Below, one piece after another: positions 1 through 10,693 of a stretch of 64,000 nucleotides of DNA. A model generated the notes under the pieces. The model made no database searches. It had not been told where the DNA came from and worked only from the letters and a program-made list of their open reading frames with translations. The position numbers and the translations under genes were made by a program. The stretch spans positions 248,001 through 312,000 of the forward strand of contig JABMLP010000015.1 of assembly GCA_013176395.1 (NCBI GenBank). The letters are read 5' to 3'. The stretch comes from Venturia oleaginea (lineage: Eukaryota; Ascomycota; Dothideomycetes; Venturiales; Venturiaceae). The first letter of the stretch is position 1, and the number at the start of each line of letters is the position of its first letter.

Positions 1-1
1 T

Positions 2-3000
2 TTCGACTTGATATCTGACGTCAAGGTCCAGACCAGTACATTGGTGGCCTCCCAAGAGCCAGGCGCCTCGGAGAACGTCTCTCAGCTTCTTCTGAGCATG
101 GAAATAGGAGCTCAGAACCACCTCCTGTGCGTCAATGAGGGCGAAGCTAGGGCCATGCTCTTTACTTTTAACGATACCATACAGGCCAACCAAGTAGCGT
201 TGTACATCGACGAGGAGCGCGCACAACGCCGGACGACCGGGCCCAAGATATCTATGAGTCAGCCTCTGAACATCAGTCAAGAAATTCAAGCCAGCGCTAG
301 CCCGGAGGAGCCTGCAAAGGCAGGATCGCCACAAGCAGTGGAAATAGACGAGACTGAGCCAGCTTTCCAAGAAGCTCCTTCTGCTATAGCCCAGAAATTC
401 CAGGTACCACAGCGCAAAAACACACGATTCACAACTGGAGGCTCGAAGAGAACGGTTACGGAAGTCGCAACGCCAGGAGCAAGGACAAGATCTGCAGGGT
501 CAGAACTCGGTGAGGGCGTCGTGGAGGGCAATGCCCGAACTGAGGCAGAGCACCGTGATGGAGATGACACCGCCGTCAAGCCTAAAGACACAACAAGACC
601 TACTGCTGGCAATCTTTCAATGCTCCTTTCGTCAGCACTGTCTCCTGAACCCGAAGAGCCACTCTTTCAATCAGTGATAAAGACCAGGAACAGGCCACCA
701 GCTGTTGTTAAGGGGCCCTTTCACAGCACGAGCATCGCTGCGAAGCCGAAGGCGACAACAAATGCCAAAGGCAAACAACCCAATCAGCGCGAAGCGTTTA
801 TCAACAAGACAATAACCGCTCGCTCTCAAGCAGTGAAGAAGACATCAACTGAAGCATCAGAGCAACCTGGTGAAGTTGCCAAGGACGAGATATGGGACGT
901 TCCTTCTGACCCAGCCGAGCTTGAGCAAACCACAACCAAGAGTAGGAATGCCATAACAGTGACTAAAACAGGTAGGAATGCCACTCGAAAGACTCCTGCT
1001 AGGCCTGCCAAGGCGCAGGCGAACCGGAGACGGAACTGGGTGATTGAAAGTGAAACGGACTTTGAACCAGACGGTGACCAAGATGATGGCAACTTCAAGG
1101 CATCTTCCGCATGGTTGGTACCTTCGTCCTCACCGCGGCGATCGGCGCGCCTCCAAGCTTCCGCCATGAAAGAAAAACCGGCTCCTAATAAGGAATCGAA
1201 GAATTCTGTTGGTGGTGGCAAATCGCGCGAATTGCAGTTTCCCTCCTCGCCCACGAGACGTTCACCTCGCATCCGATCGTCTGGCGCGAGTCAAAGAGCT
1301 GGCAAGGTTGAGCAGGCAACAAAATCCGCTGGAATCAAGAAGAAAACAGCACCGGCAGCGGGGAGCAAACGTCGACTCCCACAAGCAAGGCAACCAGATA
1401 CACGTGGCAAGAAGCAGCAGAGTCCCATCTCATCTCGTGAAGGGGACGAGACGCCATTATCGAGTCCGCCACCACAAGATGAATCTGTGGAAACTATTGA
1501 GGCCTTCGAAAAGGCTGTTGTGGACTTCCAAACGGCGCCAGATGTTCCAGAGAATGAGGTGGTGATCAAGAAAGAGCCTGGCCGGAAGTCGAAGACGCCT
1601 GAGCAGGTAGACAAGCAGACAGTAACGCAAAAGCGCCCTATAAGCATCGCATCGAATTCAGAGAGCGAAGACAGTTCTGGGGATGATCCAGGGGTCGAAG
1701 ACATTCAGGGGGCCGCACAGCAGGTTCAGAAAGTGATACCGACCATGGTAACTAACAACATCCAGGACGACAGCAAAGCCACAAATCGAGCCGAAGCGAC
1801 AGGCGCTTGCGACGAAATCAGCGTGGTGGAAGATACATATCCTGCTACGGTCAAGGATTCATTTCCCGCGGTCAGAGATTCAAACCCTTCAGCCAAGCGA
1901 AATTCAACTCCTGAGGGCGCTTCCGATCCCACACTTGTCGACAACAAGTCAGCACGGAAAATGACCATTATAAGCTTCGATCGATCTGGTCCTCGCAATC
2001 AAGGCATTCGTTTGGGTTTGCGATTGGGCAACGGAACACCCACTGTGCGCTCAGATCCGGCCCAAGCTCGTGAAGGCTCAAACGCGCCAGAAATATCGCA
2101 GACGACTGGAGCAATGAGCTTCCACACACAGCCAACGTTCCGACTGCCAGGCTATGTCCAAGCAAGAGAAATCCGCGAACCAAGAATTGAGAAGCGAGCA
2201 GCGCATAATGATGTTCCGAACAGAGAGCCTGTCAAGCGCCGGAGGATGTCTCAATCCATGTCAAAGGACGATGATTTCGTTGATATTGAGTCATATTCGG
2301 ATACAGCAGGGAGGTCATCACGGCGCGTTTCTCAAAGAAGCGTTCACGTTACTGATGACGGTAGTCCAATGCGGACCGATGTTGACGGGGAAGCGACTGC
2401 CATAAATACTGGCTTTGGCAATGCCGGGGCTGACTTCCTCGATCAAGAATCTGATCGGGGAATTGGCGAAGCTGTCATTCAAGATGTTACTGCACCACCA
2501 CGGGTTGAGACCGCCTCACAAAATCTGACAGTCCAGGCGAATGCATCCAAAGCCACCCAGACACAAGAACGGGTGTCTAAGTCTATAGGCCCAGCCCCAG
2601 GTAGCCCCAGGATCGGGGGGATTATGATGCAAGGACCAACGAAGCCTCTCCATAATCATATTGTTGAAGGCTCGGTGGGCGAAGACTTTGCCGAACAAAG
2701 GCTGTTATCGATTCTGAGACCATCGCAAGTGACATCGCAGACTAGAAAGGATGAACGAGGATTGGAGCCAGCAAACAGAGCAGCAAGTCCATTGTTGCAA
2801 CCTATGATCAGCCGTTCCAATCGAGCAAGTCTTGAAGCTCCTCCTCGTCGAAACAGCTCAGGAAGAATTCAAGGAAGTACAGCTCTCATGTCTAGCAACC
2901 ACAAACCCATCCCGCAAGCACCAGGCCTGGATTCCCTGGTGATCTCTGCCTATGCCCCGGAGAAGGAAATCGAAGAAGCGGTCGCCCGTAATCGAGAAGA

Positions 3001-3631
3001 GCAAAAATTGAATGACCCTTTCAGCAGTAGCCAGAAGAATGACGAAGCCGGCCAGTCTTTCTTCATGCGCAGGTTGGCTACGCTCATGGAGGACAGAGCT
3101 TCAAATTCAGAAAGCAGGGGTGTAGTGGAAGACGCCGACATGACCTTAGTTGAAGACGTGTCAATGGAGGATGTCGAGAGTTCGTCTACTTCAAATGAAG
3201 AGCTTGCTGTTGTTATGGAAGAGCAAGAAGAGGAGGAATATGAAAATGCCGAGGAAATGGAGTGGGAGGCAGCGCTACAGCCTCGTCATCGCGACATGTT
3301 TGAAGTTTTGGGCCGCATCACGCGTCGTTTGGTGAGTCATTTGATAGACAGTGAGACAGCTGTGGAGGATGTTGTTGGAGATTACGGCCGGGACGGGACG
3401 AGGATTGTCGAGGAGTTTGAAAAGTGCTTCCGCAGCCAGCAGAACAATGCAGGAGAGCTTCAAGCCTCGATGGCGAAGCTGAAAAGGTTATACGGCGACA
3501 CGGAGCGCCAACTCGTACAAGACTACAACGTCTTGCAAACGGACATTGGATCGTCATTGCACGATTGGAACACTGGTATGTTCGATAAAAAGACGGCGAT
3601 GGAGCAGATAGAGGGGATGATATCTGCTTAG
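2..3631 (+). CDS. Large disordered nuclear-type protein, 5' end missing
   Basis: The frame is open from the left edge, so the true start lies outside the window; about 1209 codons are visible. After a short folded-looking segment (LLSMEIGAQNHLLCVNEGE, with hydrophobic and aromatic residues to about residue 70), the protein is almost wholly low-complexity Ser/Pro/Lys/Arg/Glu, with many SPxR-type motifs (SSPRRSARL, SSPTRRSPRIR) and a likely nuclear localisation signal (PVKRRRMSQ, near residue 740). The last 110 residues become helical and coiled-coil-like (HRDMFEVLGRITRRLVSHLI onward). I do not recognise the family with confidence. A domain followed by a long disordered linker and a C-terminal coiled coil resembles fungal meiotic axis proteins of the Red1/SYCP2 type; that is inference only. 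No intron is needed in the visible part. Confidence 0.8.
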   Translation, partial: FDLISDVKVQTSTLVASQEPGASENVSQLLLSMEIGAQNHLLCVNEGEARAMLFTFNDTIQANQVALYIDEERAQRRTTGPKISMSQPLNISQEIQASASPEEPAKAGSPQAVEIDETEPAFQEAPSAIAQKFQVPQRKNTRFTTGGSKRTVTEVATPGARTRSAGSELGEGVVEGNARTEAEHRDGDDTAVKPKDTTRPTAGNLSMLLSSALSPEPEEPLFQSVIKTRNRPPAVVKGPFHSTSIAAKPKATTNAKGKQPNQREAFINKTITARSQAVKKTSTEASEQPGEVAKDEIWDVPSDPAELEQTTTKSRNAITVTKTGRNATRKTPARPAKAQANRRRNWVIESETDFEPDGDQDDGNFKASSAWLVPSSSPRRSARLQASAMKEKPAPNKESKNSVGGGKSRELQFPSSPTRRSPRIRSSGASQRAGKVEQATKSAGIKKKTAPAAGSKRRLPQARQPDTRGKKQQSPISSREGDETPLSSPPPQDESVETIEAFEKAVVDFQTAPDVPENEVVIKKEPGRKSKTPEQVDKQTVTQKRPISIASNSESEDSSGDDPGVEDIQGAAQQVQKVIPTMVTNNIQDDSKATNRAEATGACDEISVVEDTYPATVKDSFPAVRDSNPSAKRNSTPEGASDPTLVDNKSARKMTIISFDRSGPRNQGIRLGLRLGNGTPTVRSDPAQAREGSNAPEISQTTGAMSFHTQPTFRLPGYVQAREIREPRIEKRAAHNDVPNREPVKRRRMSQSMSKDDDFVDIESYSDTAGRSSRRVSQRSVHVTDDGSPMRTDVDGEATAINTGFGNAGADFLDQESDRGIGEAVIQDVTAPPRVETASQNLTVQANASKATQTQERVSKSIGPAPGSPRIGGIMMQGPTKPLHNHIVEGSVGEDFAEQRLLSILRPSQVTSQTRKDERGLEPANRAASPLLQPMISRSNRASLEAPPRRNSSGRIQGSTALMSSNHKPIPQAPGLDSLVISAYAPEKEIEEAVARNREEQKLNDPFSSSQKNDEAGQSFFMRRLATLMEDRASNSESRGVVEDADMTLVEDVSMEDVESSSTSNEELAVVMEEQEEEEYENAEEMEWEAALQPRHRDMFEVLGRITRRLVSHLIDSETAVEDVVGDYGRDGTRIVEEFEKCFRSQQNNAGELQASMAKLKRLYGDTERQLVQDYNVLQTDIGSSLHDWNTGMFDKKTAMEQIEGMISA

Positions 3632-3907
3632 AGTAAGGCCTGGTGCTTGGTTGTGGTGTCGGGTTTTCAGTCAGTCATACATACTTTTAGCAATCTTCGA
3701 GGGGCCATATAGCACGGCGTATACATCCCGATGGTGTCCAAAGAGGTTATGTACATAGCTGCCTGGTTTCGAATTCAAGCTCGCATTACGTTCAAGAGGA
3801 GATAGAAGGCAGTCATCTGTAGGGTTTGACATGTCATGACTGGTCCATCAATGCCTTGCTTCGTGATGAAAAAAGGTGGCTGGGCTCGGGTTTGCCATCT
3901 TCAACTT

Positions 3908-3990
3908 GTAATGGAAACACTAAAGTTTCTGGCAATTTTGATGTTGGAAAATAAATTGCCAGAAATGTATCGGGCATCGAACTCAAACGT
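3908..3990 (+). repeat. Foldback element copy 1
   Basis: A perfect 13-bp inverted repeat (TTTCTGGCAATTT at 3926-3938 and its complement at 3953-3965) around a 14-nt loop. The flanks (ATCGGGCATCGAACTC) resemble the outer arms of the other copies. Confidence 0.7.
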
Positions 3991-4009
3991 CAAAAAGCTC
4001 TCGTACTTT

Positions 4010-4055
4010 GGTCTTCCAGTTTGAGCTCGATATCGATATATTCCTAGCGATTTAA
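4010..4055 (+). repeat. Foldback element copy 2 (half element)
   Basis: Contains GAGCTCGATATCGATATATTC, matching one outer arm of the family (compare the reverse complement of 30326-30365). The second arm is missing, so this is a truncated copy next to copy 1. Confidence 0.55.
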
Positions 4056-4386
4056 GTTTAAGCCGGAGTGGAGCTGCTGGAGGCAAGGAGTTGATGGAGA
4101 GAATGTGAGACGAGGCTACGACTGAAAAGTGCGCTGGCACCCCCACTGCCAACCACCCTGAGAAGTCTCTCGCTCGTGATTGCGCACTGCCGTTAAAGTT
4201 TACTACGCCATCGAACGTGGTAAGGCGGGCAGGCTGCATCATCAACAAATACCACGTCATAAGATCACACTATAAACAACAATTCTACCTGACATTGCGC
4301 ACACCTGAGTACCACTGTACCAATGATTTCTACTCGAAAAGTTACACCCATTTCTACCTAGATCGCGGCGCAACACCATTCTCACC

Positions 4387-5341
4387 ATGCCTCTCCACCC
4401 GTTTGGTGGGAGAGTTAGCAGACACTTCGGCGACCATGTGAGTACCCGGGATAAACATGTATAGAATACGTTGTGGCTAAGTCTTCATGTAGCTGAGCCC
4501 GGATGATGCATATCTAAGCTACCACGATATCCGGCGTATGTAGGCCTCGATTTCCGCATCAACACCTCTCAAGAGCGGGTCTGATTGTCATAGTGACGAA
4601 GGAAGACATTGACTGTATAAGGGACGACTGGCTGACCGACAATGTGAGCCCTATCTCTACAGGCGAAATGAGAGAGCCACTAACATTGACCAGGGCATCG
4701 CCTTCTGGGAAGAATATCTCGAACGCGAAAAGTTGATTCATTTTCCTCGCGCCCATATCGTCCTCCTACGACCGAGCATGTCTTTCATGCTATTACAGAC
4801 CCCGGATGCCCTCACACTCAAAGCCGTTCTCCCCGACTTCTCAAAAACATCACACATTTTCCTCCCTGTCAATAACGCGACATCCGTTTCGGTACCTGAA
4901 AGTGGTTCGCATTGGTCTCTCCTCCTTGTTTCCGCCGTCGATGGCGTGGCATTTCACTACGATTCTTTAGGAGACGATAACTACCAGCCAGCTCGTGTTG
5001 TTGCCGCCAGAATGTCAGCTCTACTCGGAAAGCCCCTCCGCTTCGTACATATGCACGACTCTCCGCAGCAAGATAATGGCTCGGACTGCGGTGTGTTCGT
5101 ATGCATGATCATGGAGAGGCTTCTGATGGACAGGCTACTGCGGGCGGACATAGGTGACAAGGTTAGCATGAGCTTGAAGCAGGATAAAGGGTTGGATGCA
5201 GGCTACGGCAGGAAGAACATGCTGAAGACGATTGAGGGCTTCAGGAAAGAAGGGGAGAGGAGGAGGAGTAGAAGTCGAAGCCCCGGTGTCCATAAAGAGA
5301 GGAGCAAGACGCCGCCGCGGATCGGTGATGAGCAAACGTAG
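4387..5341 (+). CDS. DEN1: NEDD8-specific protease (DEN1/SENP8, peptidase C48)
   Basis: Four exons: 4387-4437, 4493-4535, 4594-4643 and 4694-5341, giving 263 aa; all three introns are GT-AG and keep frame. The spliced N-terminus reads YLSYHDIRLTKEDIDCIRDD then WLTDNGIAFWEEYLE, the classic start of the SENP8/DEN1 fold. The Ulp1 triad is complete: His about 121 in GSHW, Asp about 138 in HYDS, and Gln/Cys in QQDNGSDCG (Cys about 180). Known role of the family: removing NEDD8 from cullins and other targets and processing the NEDD8 precursor; in fungi it affects development. Odd point: after the catalytic domain a basic Arg/Ser tail (RRRSRSRSPG...RSKTPPR) extends the protein and could direct nuclear localisation. 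Confident on family; exon 1 is supported by frame and splice sites only. Confidence 0.92.
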
Positions 5342-6116
5342 CTGACTGCAGCTAGGGACACATGGTTATGATGATACGCAGACACCACATAGGAATTAGG
5401 CATGTGAGCGAAGTGTAGGAGCGTGTGTAACCGCCTGCTCTAAAGAGGCATAATGCAATCAATAGCCGAAAGGAGGAGGGCAATTCACTCCTAGACGTTT
5501 CTCTACTTCGTCGCTGAATGCTGTCCAAGTTGATGTCACCATGGCAGCGACCTGGCCATGACACTACACGATGTATTGCATGCCAAGACTCTAACCTCCC
5601 TATATAGGAAGATATTAATGTCCAAGACCTTCTTTCAGATTCCCTGCATCTCGGATATGGAGATAATGCGAGCCCGAGCTTCACCATGGAATGTGTCGCG
5701 TATCAAGTTGCAAGTTGTAGCAGACAACACGGGAAATTATTGGATTTGAATTTTGAGAGTCAGAGAAGCACGCACGATTGAGGGAAAATGTGTCTTTGAT
5801 GCTGTGCAGAGAATGGCAGCAGTTTGTACACAAAGTCGTGTCACCACTACCTATAGTATTTATCATCATTTTGACGGACGAATCTTGGTCCGGCCGGGCG
5901 GATTGAAATCATTGCGTAGGATGGTTGCATGTCTTGAACACGCTGACTTCTCACGCCTGACATCTTCTCGCCTTCGCCCTTCAATTCAACCTTCGCTCCC
6001 ACGTCCGGTGCTGGTTGATCTTGACGTTTCAGTCTCGTTTTCAACCGGCGTTTTCGCCTTGCGTTGATATTATTACAAACCTTCCCACGACACGGACGAA
6101 ATCCTCTCCGAACGAG
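5342..6116. other. Intergenic region, no gene seen
   Basis: Only short unrelated ORFs; it serves as the 3' flank of DEN1 and the promoter/5' UTR of the Zn2Cys6 gene. No repeats stand out. Confidence 0.5.
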
Positions 6117-8548
6117 ATGCCACCCGAACGTTCTTCATCCGAAAGTGGTCCCCGGGACAGCAACGGGATTCGCAAGAAAATGAGGAAGGGTACTCATTCC
6201 TGCTTCGAGTGTAAGTTGCCCCCCTCTGAATCACTGTCTTCTCATTACTGGGGGAGGTGATATACCCGCTGCGTTATTGTAATGCAACCATATCGTCTCT
6301 CTGCTCATACTCCAGTCGCCTTAGTACTTGGCTGCTAAGCAGCTGTCACTCATGCGATACATGTACGCATCTGCATGAATGCCTTCAATATTACCGTCAT
6401 GAATCCTGGTTGCTAATCAATACTTCAGGTCGGCGCCGGAAGATACGGTGCATTTTCCCACCGGACAACAATTCTGTCTGTACCGAGTGCTTTGCTAGGG
6501 GTTCTCGATGCATTGACCAAGAGAATGCCGAGACTGATGTTGTAGTCGACCATCGGAAAAACCTGCGTGAGCGAGTAGCTCGATTAGAGGCCCTAGTTGA
6601 ATCTCTTGTCGATGATAAGTCAGAGAAGCGTGCCGTAGAGGCATTGAGAAGCCTCGGGGGAGAACACTACCCAGCGACACCACGCTCCGGAGATACTCCT
6701 ACCGAAAACCCTCAGGCTCCCGTCATGACACTTTTCAACAATGCCGTTTTGAGTCGAGCGGAGAGCGAAAGATCAGGTCCTTCTCAGGGAGCACTTCCAG
6801 CTCGCGCGATGAGCATCATCAACTCACCACAGAATCTAACTTACAGCACGGGCCCACTCAGAGATGGGATGAATGGAATGAGTACCGTGGTAACGCCAGC
6901 ACAAGCCAAAGACGAGAGGGTACGACAAGCTCTGATGGCTGTTCTCCCACCTTACCACAAGCTCTTGATCTCCCTGCAGGGTAATCACCATGCATGGGCC
7001 GTCTTCCAACGAAAATGTCCAGGAACCCGAGGCAATGCAACTCTCGAAGAGTTTTCCTATCGAGCGATGCACCAAGGAACTCCTTGTGAGGTCGGCTTGC
7101 TTGTCATTCTTTATGGCTCCTGCACTGAAGGCGACCTCCTCGACCAGTGCTTGGCTTTGGTGGATAAGTGGATTATCATGGATGATGAATACATGGGCAC
7201 ACTTGAGGGTCTGGAATGTGTCATTCTTCAGGGCAAGGTGTACTCGGACATCGGCCAAGCTCGGCGTTCGTGGTTGGCCTTCCGAAGAGGAGTAACTTTC
7301 GCACAACTGCTGGGTCTTCATCGTAATCACTCCACATCTATATCTCGCACGAGTATTTGGTGGTCTCTGTATGGAGCAGATCGCTTGACGAGTTTGATGC
7401 TCGGTATGCCTTACGCAGTCAACGATGCGCACTGCAACTTGGATTTCATGGGACAAAATGTGTCGACAAGCATTGCATCGAATCCGATGGTGTTTTTCTC
7501 AAAGATTGCTTACTTTTCGGGCAAAGTCATCGATCGTACTCAAGGCTTAAACGAAGCAACATACGCGTCTGCTCTGGAACTCGAACAGGAACTCAACAAC
7601 TACGCTGCCCAAATGGCTCCATCTTGGTGGCATGTCGAGCCTCTGGTCGCCTGCGATGATCCCAGCGTAGCATACGAATGGCAAGAGAAGGTCCTTGGTC
7701 AAATTGCTTTCCATCAGACCAAGGCTTATCTCCACATGCCATTCATGCTCAAATCTGCCAACCAGGAGGTTTATGGCCCAAGCAAAAAGGCATGCATTGA
7801 CGGCTCTCGTGAAATGTTGCGGCTTTACCATTTACTGAGAGCCGAGGGAACGCCACTATATGAGTGCAAAGCTATTGATTTCATCGGCTTCACTGCTTGC
7901 ATTCTGCTTGTCCTCGGGCTTCTTGGATACGGCCGTTCGGCAGCCCACAACCCATATCAAGATGAATCCGACTGGTCACTCATCGAAACTTCAATGGAGA
8001 TCTTCAAGCGAGCGTCCTCCGAAAAGGGTGGAAGAGTAGCCGCTCAGAGTTACCGAGCTCTTGAGCAATTGCATCGAGTCAAAAACTACAGTTGCGAAGG
8101 TCCGAATAATGATCCTAACGAAGCGGCCAAGATTGTGATCCCATTCTTTGGCACTATCTCGGTTCAAAGGGGACAATCCTTCAAGCACGTTGCATCAGCG
8201 ACAGCCTCTTCTTCTCCTTCTTGCCCGACGCAAGGCACATCATCCACACTGCCAATTACGGGTCCGGCCACGCCCGACTTCAACTCTGTGCATCAACAGG
8301 CAGCCACCGGGTACTCGTCAATGGATCCTCAGATCATGTATGACGGCTTCTATATCCCGCATACTTCGACGGCTGGATATGACCCACAATTCAACGACGT
8401 GGCGTCCTACATGCCTCCTGCTTCGAACATTGGGGTCTGGCAGAACAATGTTGGTAACATGGACCTGGACCAGGACTGGAGTTCTTTCCTGAACGAGTTG
8501 CAGCAACCACAGCAGCCTCTGCAGATGAGCTTGGGGTTCAATTCATGA
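6117..8548 (+). CDS. Zn2Cys6 fungal transcription factor
   Basis: Two exons, 6117-6210 and 6429-8548, give 737 aa. The 218-nt intron splits the third codon of the CRRRKIRC block, so the complete zinc cluster appears only after splicing: Cys29-x2-Cys32-x6-Cys39-x9-Cys49-x2-Cys52-x6-Cys59. It is preceded by a basic stretch (RKKMRKG) and followed by a short coiled-coil linker (RKNLRERVARLEALVESLV), typical for dimerisation. Residues about 210-620 form the helical fungal_trans middle homology region (for example SIWWSLYGADRLTSLMLGMP). The C-terminus is Ser/Pro/Gln-rich and acidic (DLDQDWSSFLNELQQPQQP), a likely activation domain. Nuclear DNA-binding regulator; target genes cannot be inferred, and no neighbouring cluster suggests one. 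Confidence 0.92.
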
Positions 8549-9955
8549 GAGAATCAGTATTGAAGGGATACGAATGAACGCCTTATGAATAATGTCTTAA
8601 CCGAATAATACTCCACACATGATTTCCTGCGACTTGTGCGGACACTGTCCTCATGATGACAATGTGATAGTGTGGTCTTTGTCGTCCTCTCAGGCTCGGG
8701 AACGTTGTTCGATTGTCTTTTTATGCAGCAGCAGAAGTGGAGTGTCCCCTTTATTGGGTTACATGCCTGTTCAACATCAGGTACTGTTGTATGGGTATTT
8801 AACTTCCTCGCAATCCGTTTGCTTCTTCCTCAGCTAACGCAACAACAAGGATATATTCTCGGCGGCCTTCTAATTTTAACAACCACCTCACCAGTCGCTC
8901 CGAAGTCTCCTCCAAAAATGTCACCAGCTGCAGACAATATCTCACCCGACCAGATCAAAAATGTCGACAGCCACTTCGACTTCTTTGATGACTATTCCTG
9001 AAGAGCAGGACCAGTGGAAGAACACCCCTTTGGAGACTATCAAGGCGGATACGAAAATATTCGAGCATGTTTCAACCCAGTCTCATCAACGAAGAGAGAA
9101 GACATGTGAGGAATATGTGCGCGACGAGACGGAAAGCGATGCGACTATGTGGACGTACATTCGGAGTTCTGGTGGACTACGTAGAGAGATGGTGGTTGAA
9201 CCTGGATTTCATTATCATAGGAGGACATGATAGACTTTAGTATGTGGAGAGCAAGAATGAGATCAAAAGATTGATGGTAAAAATGTCCAGCTCTCACGTT
9301 GACGTGGTCCACTCTCCTTGTGATAATATTGCTCTTGGAGTTCCCGAAAAATCCCCATTATATTTTCTGCTTAGATCTACCAGAAAGCCATCGTCATTGG
9401 TGTCGAAACGAGTTCTTCTAATACAGTCGACAGTTCTAGGGAGGATATAAATTGGTGTCCAGGATGGACCGACTTGACTCCCATTTCCGGGATGAAGTTG
9501 AAATGAGGGCTGCTTATGAGGAATTGTTCAGAGGCACTCAGTCTCAAAATCATGGAGAGGTTGAAGTTGGAGTTAGAATTAGCATACCAGTGTTGCTATC
9601 CAAAAATAAATTGTCCAGTTCAAAGCTCAGCCTTCTTTTCGTACACCATGCCTATCCAGGCGTGCCAGGACCATCACTTCGCACAGCCTTGTCGACGCGT
9701 ACCAGCCTCAATGCCAATAATCATGTCGTACAGTCAGTGGTAAGTGCTAGTATAAAAACGCAGCCTCGACAACGCGCATTGTTATGCCTAGGCGGAAAAG
9801 ATGAGGCTGTGATTAGCAATCTTGGCGGTGACGAGTGACGACAGAGTTGATGTTGACAGGAGCTGATAAAGTACGACAATGACATCGAACCACTATATCC
9901 ATATTCTACTCCCCAGGTTTATCTTTTCTAAAGTTACAAGTTGAACAACAACAAC
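8549..9955. other. Intergenic region, no supported gene
   Basis: About 1.4 kb with several short ORFs (longest 128 codons, 9452-9838) lacking recognisable motifs or convincing splice structure. Treated as 3' flank of the regulator plus the promoter of the membrane protein. Confidence 0.5.
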
Positions 9956-10627
9956 ATGGCCACCATGGTCGAATCCCCCCTACGCTCATCGCCATCGCCA
10001 TCACCATTGCCCTCCCCTCTCGATTCCCCGTCGCGGACGCCGCGGAAGCTGAAAAGAAAAAGCGATCCATTCCTCGAGCTCCCAGATATTCCAACTGGGG
10101 ATGGCAGCAGTGATCAGCTTAGCAATTCGCAAGAAACTGGCATCGTGCAGGAGGAATCCACGTTAAAAAAGGTAAGATTACGTAGACATAAGCGACGCGC
10201 TATTACATGTCAACGCAACTCACACGTTCCACAGATCATCATGACACCCCTCGTCTTTACCTCCTTCATCTTCTCCCTCCTCCTCGTGAACCACCGATAC
10301 AGAGCATGGCGCCTATCTGAGCACCCGCCCTCGAACAGTACATTCTGGTCTCGCATCTCTCTTCGAAGTTGGTTGGATCCAGAACCATACCAGAGTCCCT
10401 CCGATACCACATGGCAGCATTCAACGAACAATAAAGGACATGTCCCTCATCCACAAAGAGAAAGATGGTTCACGCATAAGAAGCATCGGAAAATTGCGTC
10501 TATGGAGATCAGTGAGGCCTTTGACATGAGTGGGAGGGTCATGGTTCTCGTGGGGAGTGTGCTTATTGTTGGTGTGATGGGCGTTGGGTGGGCCGCAAAT
10601 CAGGCTTTGAGTGCTGTGGTTCGTTGA
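9956..10627 (+). CDS. Small two-TM membrane protein, unknown function
   Basis: Exons 9956-10171 and 10235-10627; the 63-nt intron (GTAAGA...CACAG) is a multiple of three and has no stop, so the unspliced frame is also open. The spliced product is 202 aa. The first 70 residues are a Ser/Pro-rich cytosolic-type tail with a basic patch (RTPRKLKRK); then come a hydrophobic helix (IIMTPLVFTSFIFSLLLVNH), a soluble Trp/Tyr-rich loop (WSRISLRSWLDPEPYQ) and a second helix near the C-terminus (VMVLVGSVLIVGVMGVGWAA). The start ATG is in a good context (AACATGG), preferred over the upstream non-ATG extension. I do not recognise the family; a membrane location is the only firm statement. Confidence 0.7.
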   Translation: MATMVESPLRSSPSPSPLPSPLDSPSRTPRKLKRKSDPFLELPDIPTGDGSSDQLSNSQETGIVQEESTLKKVRLRRHKRRAITCQRNSHVPQIIMTPLVFTSFIFSLLLVNHRYRAWRLSEHPPSNSTFWSRISLRSWLDPEPYQSPSDTTWQHSTNNKGHVPHPQRERWFTHKKHRKIASMEISEAFDMSGRVMVLVGSVLIVGVMGVGWAANQALSAVVR

Positions 10628-10693
10628 TACTGTACGAGCCATGGTATGACGAACCTGATGTGACCGAGATTGGATAAATTTCAGAAGCTTGTC

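Larger units (their letters stand above)
3632..4386. other. Intergenic region with two foldback-element copies
   Basis: No convincing coding region. It holds the 3' flank of the upstream gene, two adjacent copies of the dispersed foldback family (3908-3990 and 4010-4055, annotated separately) and the promoter side of the DEN1 gene. Confidence 0.6.

Noticed and set aside
9452..9838. 128-codon plus-strand ORF
   Set aside because: No motif, overlaps another frame at 9516-9743, and no supporting splice structure.
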